DNA from: JAIBJN01 sp963839745
GTDB lineage: Bacteria; Actinomycetota; Thermoleophilia; Gaiellales; Gaiellaceae
Direction: 5' to 3'
Assembly (NCBI GenBank): GCA_963839745.1
Contig: CAWIWC010000005.1
Span: 496,001-560,000, forward strand
DNA: 64,000 nt
Shown one piece after another: positions 61,650 through 64,000 of the stretch (its first letter is position 1; each line of letters starts with the position of its first letter). The notes under the pieces are model-generated. The model was not told the DNA's origin. It searched no databases and was given only the letters and a program-made list of their open reading frames with translations. Both the position numbers and the translations under genes were made by a program.

Positions 61650-63087
61650 ATGGCGATTGCGACCCGGCAGGACGCGTACATCGGGGGGAAGTGGATTCCC
61701 GGCGACGGGGAGGAGATCGAGGTCACGAGCCCGGCGACGGGCGAGCTCCTCGGGACGGTCGCGGCGTCCACGCCGGCGCAGGTCGACCAGGCGGTCGCCG
61801 CGGCGGCGGATGCGTTTGCCTCCTGGCGCAGGGTGTCGCTCCTCGAGCGCGTCGAGCTCTGCCGCGCGGCGTTCGCCATCTGCATGGAGCGGGCGGACGA
61901 GATCGCCGAGATGATCACGCGCGAGGTCGGCAAGACCATCCGCGAGTCGCGCGAGGAGATGGTCGAGTACACGGCCGACCACTTCCGTCGTGCCTCCGAG
62001 GACGTGTTGCGCCACGCCGGCCAGGTGCTCCCCTCGACGCAGGAGCGCACGAACGCCAAGCGGATCATCGTCACGCAGGAGCCGATCGGCGTCGTGGCGG
62101 CCGTCACGCCGTGGAACTTCCCCGTCGACATCGCCGGAATCCCGATCGTCTACGGGCTCGCCGTGGGCTGCACGGCGGTCTGGAAGCCGTCCGAGCACGC
62201 GCCGCTCTGCGCCAACATGTTCGCCGAGGTCATCCACGACGCCGGCTTCCCGGCCGGGACGCTGAACGTCGTCCACGGCCGCGGCGACGTCGGCTCGCAC
62301 CTCGTGCGCCATCCCGACGTCGGCTCGGTCGTCTTCACCGGCTCGACGCACACGGGAGAGCAGGTCGCCCGCGACGCCGCCCTCAAGAACCGGGTGCTCG
62401 AGCTTGGCGGCAACGGCCCGCAGATCGTCCTCGCAGACGCGAACATCGACAAGGCCGCCGACGCCGCCATCGTCGGCTGCTTCTACCTCGCCGGCCAGTG
62501 CTGCACGGCAGCCGAGCGCATCCTCGTCCACGAGTCCGTGAAGGACGAGTTCATCGAGGCGCTCACCGAGCGGACGAAGGCGTTCCGCGTCGGCGACCCG
62601 CTCGACGAGGCGACCGACATGGGCCCGATGTGCACGCCCGAGGTCCTCACGCGTACCCAGGAGCACCTCGACGACGCGGTCGCCAAGGGCGCGAGCATCG
62701 TCCTCGGCGGCGGGCACGAGGGCCAGTTCCACGAGCCGACGATCGTCGACGGCGTCACGAGCGACATGCGGATCGCGCAGGAGGAGACCTTCGGCCCGGT
62801 CGCCCCGATCATCACGCTTCTCGACGCTCGACGAGGCGCTCGAGATCGCCAACGAGACCGAGTACGGCCTGACCGCATCGGTCTTCACGAAGTCGCTCCA
62901 CGACGCGTGGCGCGCGGCCGAGGAGCTCCGGCACGGCACCGTGCACATCAACGAGACGACGAACTACTGGGACCAGCTGGCGCCGTTCGGAGGCGCGAAG
63001 TCCTCCGGCGCGGGCCGCGAGCTCGCCGGCTGGATGATCGACGCCCTCACGGAGACCAAGCAGATCACGTTCGACCTGGCCGACTAG
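61650..63087 (+). CDS. Aldehyde dehydrogenase, one frameshift
   Basis: Third aldehyde dehydrogenase of the window, about 478 residues. Catalytic Glu in VLELGGNGPQIV and Cys in GQCCTAAERIL; cofactor motif VTPWNFPVDI. After ETFGPVAPIIT a surplus C at about 62817 breaks the frame; with it removed the sequence reads FSTLDEALEIANETEYGLTA and runs to the stop at 63085-63087. ATG 61650 follows GAAGGAGGGG. The C-terminal NYWDQLAPFGGAKSSGAGRE resembles the first paralogue more than the PatD-like one. Substrate unknown. Confidence 0.9.
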
Positions 63088-63413
63088 GCGCCGCTCTCGG
63101 CGAGCCGCTTGATCGTCGCCAGACGGGCGTCCCAGCCCGCTGCGACCTCTGCCAGGCGTCGGCTCGCCGTGTCGAGCCGCTCGGGGCGGACGGAGTAGCG
63201 CACCTCGCGGCCCTGCCGCCGGCCCTCGACGAGGCCGGTGCGGTCGAGGACCGCGAGGTGCTTGACCACGGCCTGCCGCGAGATCGGCAGCTCGGCCGCG
63301 AGCATGGTGGCGGTCGCCTCACCGCGCGCCAGGAGCAGGTCGAGCAGGCGCCTGCGCGCCGGCTCGGCGATCGCAGCCCACAGCTCGTCCTGCTCGTCGG
63401 CGCGCGCGGTCAT
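63084..63413 (-). CDS. ArsR-family winged-helix regulator
   Basis: 109 residues: LWAAIAEPARRRLLDLLLAR, recognition helix region PISRQAVVKHLAVLDRTGLV and the wing EGRRQGREVRYSVRPERL. No metal-binding cysteines, so it belongs to the non-metal ArsR group usually paired with SRPBCC proteins. Its ATG overlaps the SRPBCC stop (ATGA). The stop shares CTAG with the opposite aldehyde dehydrogenase stop. Probable binder of the palindromes at 63879-63928. Confidence 0.93.
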   Translation of the reverse strand: MTARADEQDELWAAIAEPARRRLLDLLLARGEATATMLAAELPISRQAVVKHLAVLDRTGLVEGRRQGREVRYSVRPERLDTASRRLAEVAAGWDARLATIKRLAESGA

Positions 63414-63862
63414 CGGCCCGTGGGTGCCTCGGCGGTCTTCATCACGTACTCGCGGAGGTTGTTCAGTGCGCCCTCCCAACCCTGCGTGTTGTCGCGGACG
63501 TACTCCGCCTGCTCGTCGTGGAGATCGCGGAACCCGCTTTCGGCCACGTGCAGGCGCGTGCCGTCGCCCTCCGGGATGAGCCGGAACTCGACGAGCGTCG
63601 AATTGCCCTCGCCGGGATCGGCTCCCGGGGAGCGGGCGGCCCAGCGGAAGGAGAAGTAGCGCGGCGGCTCGGACTTCTCGACCTGGATGTTGAAGGAGCC
63701 ATGCTCCTCCCAGCTCAGCACCGACGCTGCGCCGGGCCGCAGGTCGCCGTCCACCGACTCGGCGAACCACACTCCCACGTGCTCCGGCTCGGTGAGGACG
63801 GCCCAGACGCGCTCCGGGGACGCCTCGATGACGATCTCGCGCTCGATCTTCTCGGGAATCAT
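63410..63862 (-). CDS. SRPBCC (AHSA1-like) domain protein
   Basis: 150 residues of the helix-grip fold: IEREIVIEASPERVWAVLTE, GVWFAESVDGDLRPG and the C-terminal helix GWEGALNNLREYVMK. Members bind hydrophobic ligands or aid protein folding; those encoded with ArsR regulators form small stress-responsive operons. ATG 63862 after GGAGG. First gene of the two-gene operon. Confidence 0.92.
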   Translation of the reverse strand: MIPEKIEREIVIEASPERVWAVLTEPEHVGVWFAESVDGDLRPGAASVLSWEEHGSFNIQVEKSEPPRYFSFRWAARSPGADPGEGNSTLVEFRLIPEGDGTRLHVAESGFRDLHDEQAEYVRDNTQGWEGALNNLREYVMKTAEAPTGR

Positions 63863-63878
63863 GTGTGCCTCCTTCGAC

Positions 63879-63928
63879 GTGCAACCAAGAGTTGCACATC
63901 CTAGCAGATGTGCAACCTTGGGTTGCGC
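63879..63928 (-). promoter_or_regulatory. Twin operator palindromes and -10 box of the SRPBCC-ArsR operon
   Basis: Two inverted repeats, GTGCAAC-5-GTTGCAC (63879-63897) and GTGCAAC-5-GTTGCGC (63910-63928), have left ends 31 bp apart. Between them the minus strand reads TAGGAT (63903-63898), a good TANNNT -10 box. Repressor on both sites would cover the promoter; three helical turns separate them, favouring cooperative binding on one face. Confidence 0.7.
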
Positions 63929-63935
63929 GTCCGGC

Positions 63936-64000
63936 TCAGGCCGGCGTCTGCTGCAACCGGGCGCGCTCGATGAGGCGCTCGGTACAGCGGAGCGAGTTGG
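63936..64000 (-). CDS. C-terminal end of a gene continuing beyond the window
   Basis: The minus strand has an open frame from the window edge to a TGA at 63936-63938, encoding NSLRCTERLIERARLQQTPA. The composition is protein-like, but only about 21 codons are visible, so no family can be given. The gene would run in the same direction as the SRPBCC operon. Confidence 0.35.
   Translation of the reverse strand, partial: NSLRCTERLIERARLQQTPA

Noticed and set aside
1..64000. tRNA, rRNA or integrated phage/IS element
   Set aside because: I saw no TTCGAATC-type tRNA arm in the gene-free gaps, no transposase, integrase or phage structural gene, and no att-like target-site duplication.

Overview
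Organism. The window is about 70% GC with strong third-position G/C bias, many GTG and a few TTG starts, tight ATGA/GTGA/TTGA stop-start overlaps and several weakly led or apparently leaderless starts. Gene content (split PurS/PurQ/short PurL, Cu-Zn SOD lipoprotein-like secreted enzyme, mycobacterial-type EtfD relative, Aap and Pot transporters) fits a high-GC actinobacterium, most likely the Thermoleophilia (Gaiellales/Solirubrobacterales). That placement is inference; no rRNA or tRNA gene is visible in the window to confirm it.

Layout. 1-2.8 kb: a 5'-truncated class III aminotransferase and an aldehyde dehydrogenase. 3-17 kb: a purine operon on the minus strand (purD-purE-purB-purC-purS-purQ, then purL-purF), split by about 5.5 kb of mostly plus-strand small genes (transporter, acetyltransferase, glyoxalase, SMI1/KNR4, GFA, cupin, DapB-like, Cu-Zn SOD). 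17-22 kb: a plus-strand operon of a type III glutamine-synthetase-family enzyme, a class II amidotransferase, a GXGXG protein, an FMN/Fe-S glutamate-synthase domain protein and an unknown small protein; this matches gamma-glutamylmethylamide synthetase plus three-subunit N-methylglutamate synthase, or an atypical split GOGAT. 22-26 kb: small regulator/membrane genes, a PhyH dioxygenase, VOC, EamA and NUDIX genes. 25.7-34.9 kb: a polyamine operon (P1 peptidase, PatD-like aldehyde dehydrogenase, potA-D-B-C, aminotransferase, alcohol dehydrogenase). 34.9-39.3 kb: an aapJQMP amino-acid ABC transporter. 39.3-50.4 kb: a PAP2/haloperoxidase-like enzyme, a PEBP lipoprotein, and a long minus-strand operon of two SBP56-like genes, a tiny membrane protein, a TetR regulator, four alpha/beta-hydrolases, a glycosyltransferase and an NTF2-like protein. 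50.4-59 kb: a GcvT-family protein, two small secreted/unknown proteins, and a trimethylamine-dehydrogenase-family flavoprotein with EtfB, EtfA and an EtfD/DgcB-like membrane Fe-S quinone reductase. 59-64 kb: stress protein, an APC permease, a third aldehyde dehydrogenase, and an SRPBCC/ArsR pair.

How it fits together. Much of the non-purine content concerns taking up and dismantling amines: Pot and Aap transporters and an APC permease for uptake, two aminotransferase/aldehyde-dehydrogenase pairs for diamines, a TMADH-type dehydrogenase with its ETF and quinone reductase for tertiary/secondary methylamines, and a gamma-glutamyl/N-methylglutamate-type module for the resulting monomethylamine. 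Several C1-linked proteins (GcvT family, GFA, SBP56/methanethiol oxidase family) fit the same theme. The joint pathway is inference from gene content.

Sequence quality. From about 34.7 to 49.5 kb almost every gene is broken by single-base shifts, nearly all of the +1 sense with a surplus C or G, while the protein on both sides stays conserved. The rest of the window has only four or so such events. I read this as a local assembly/sequencing problem rather than mass gene decay, but it must be resolved before calling those genes intact or dead. In this list genes with one shift are called CDS and genes with several are called pseudogene.
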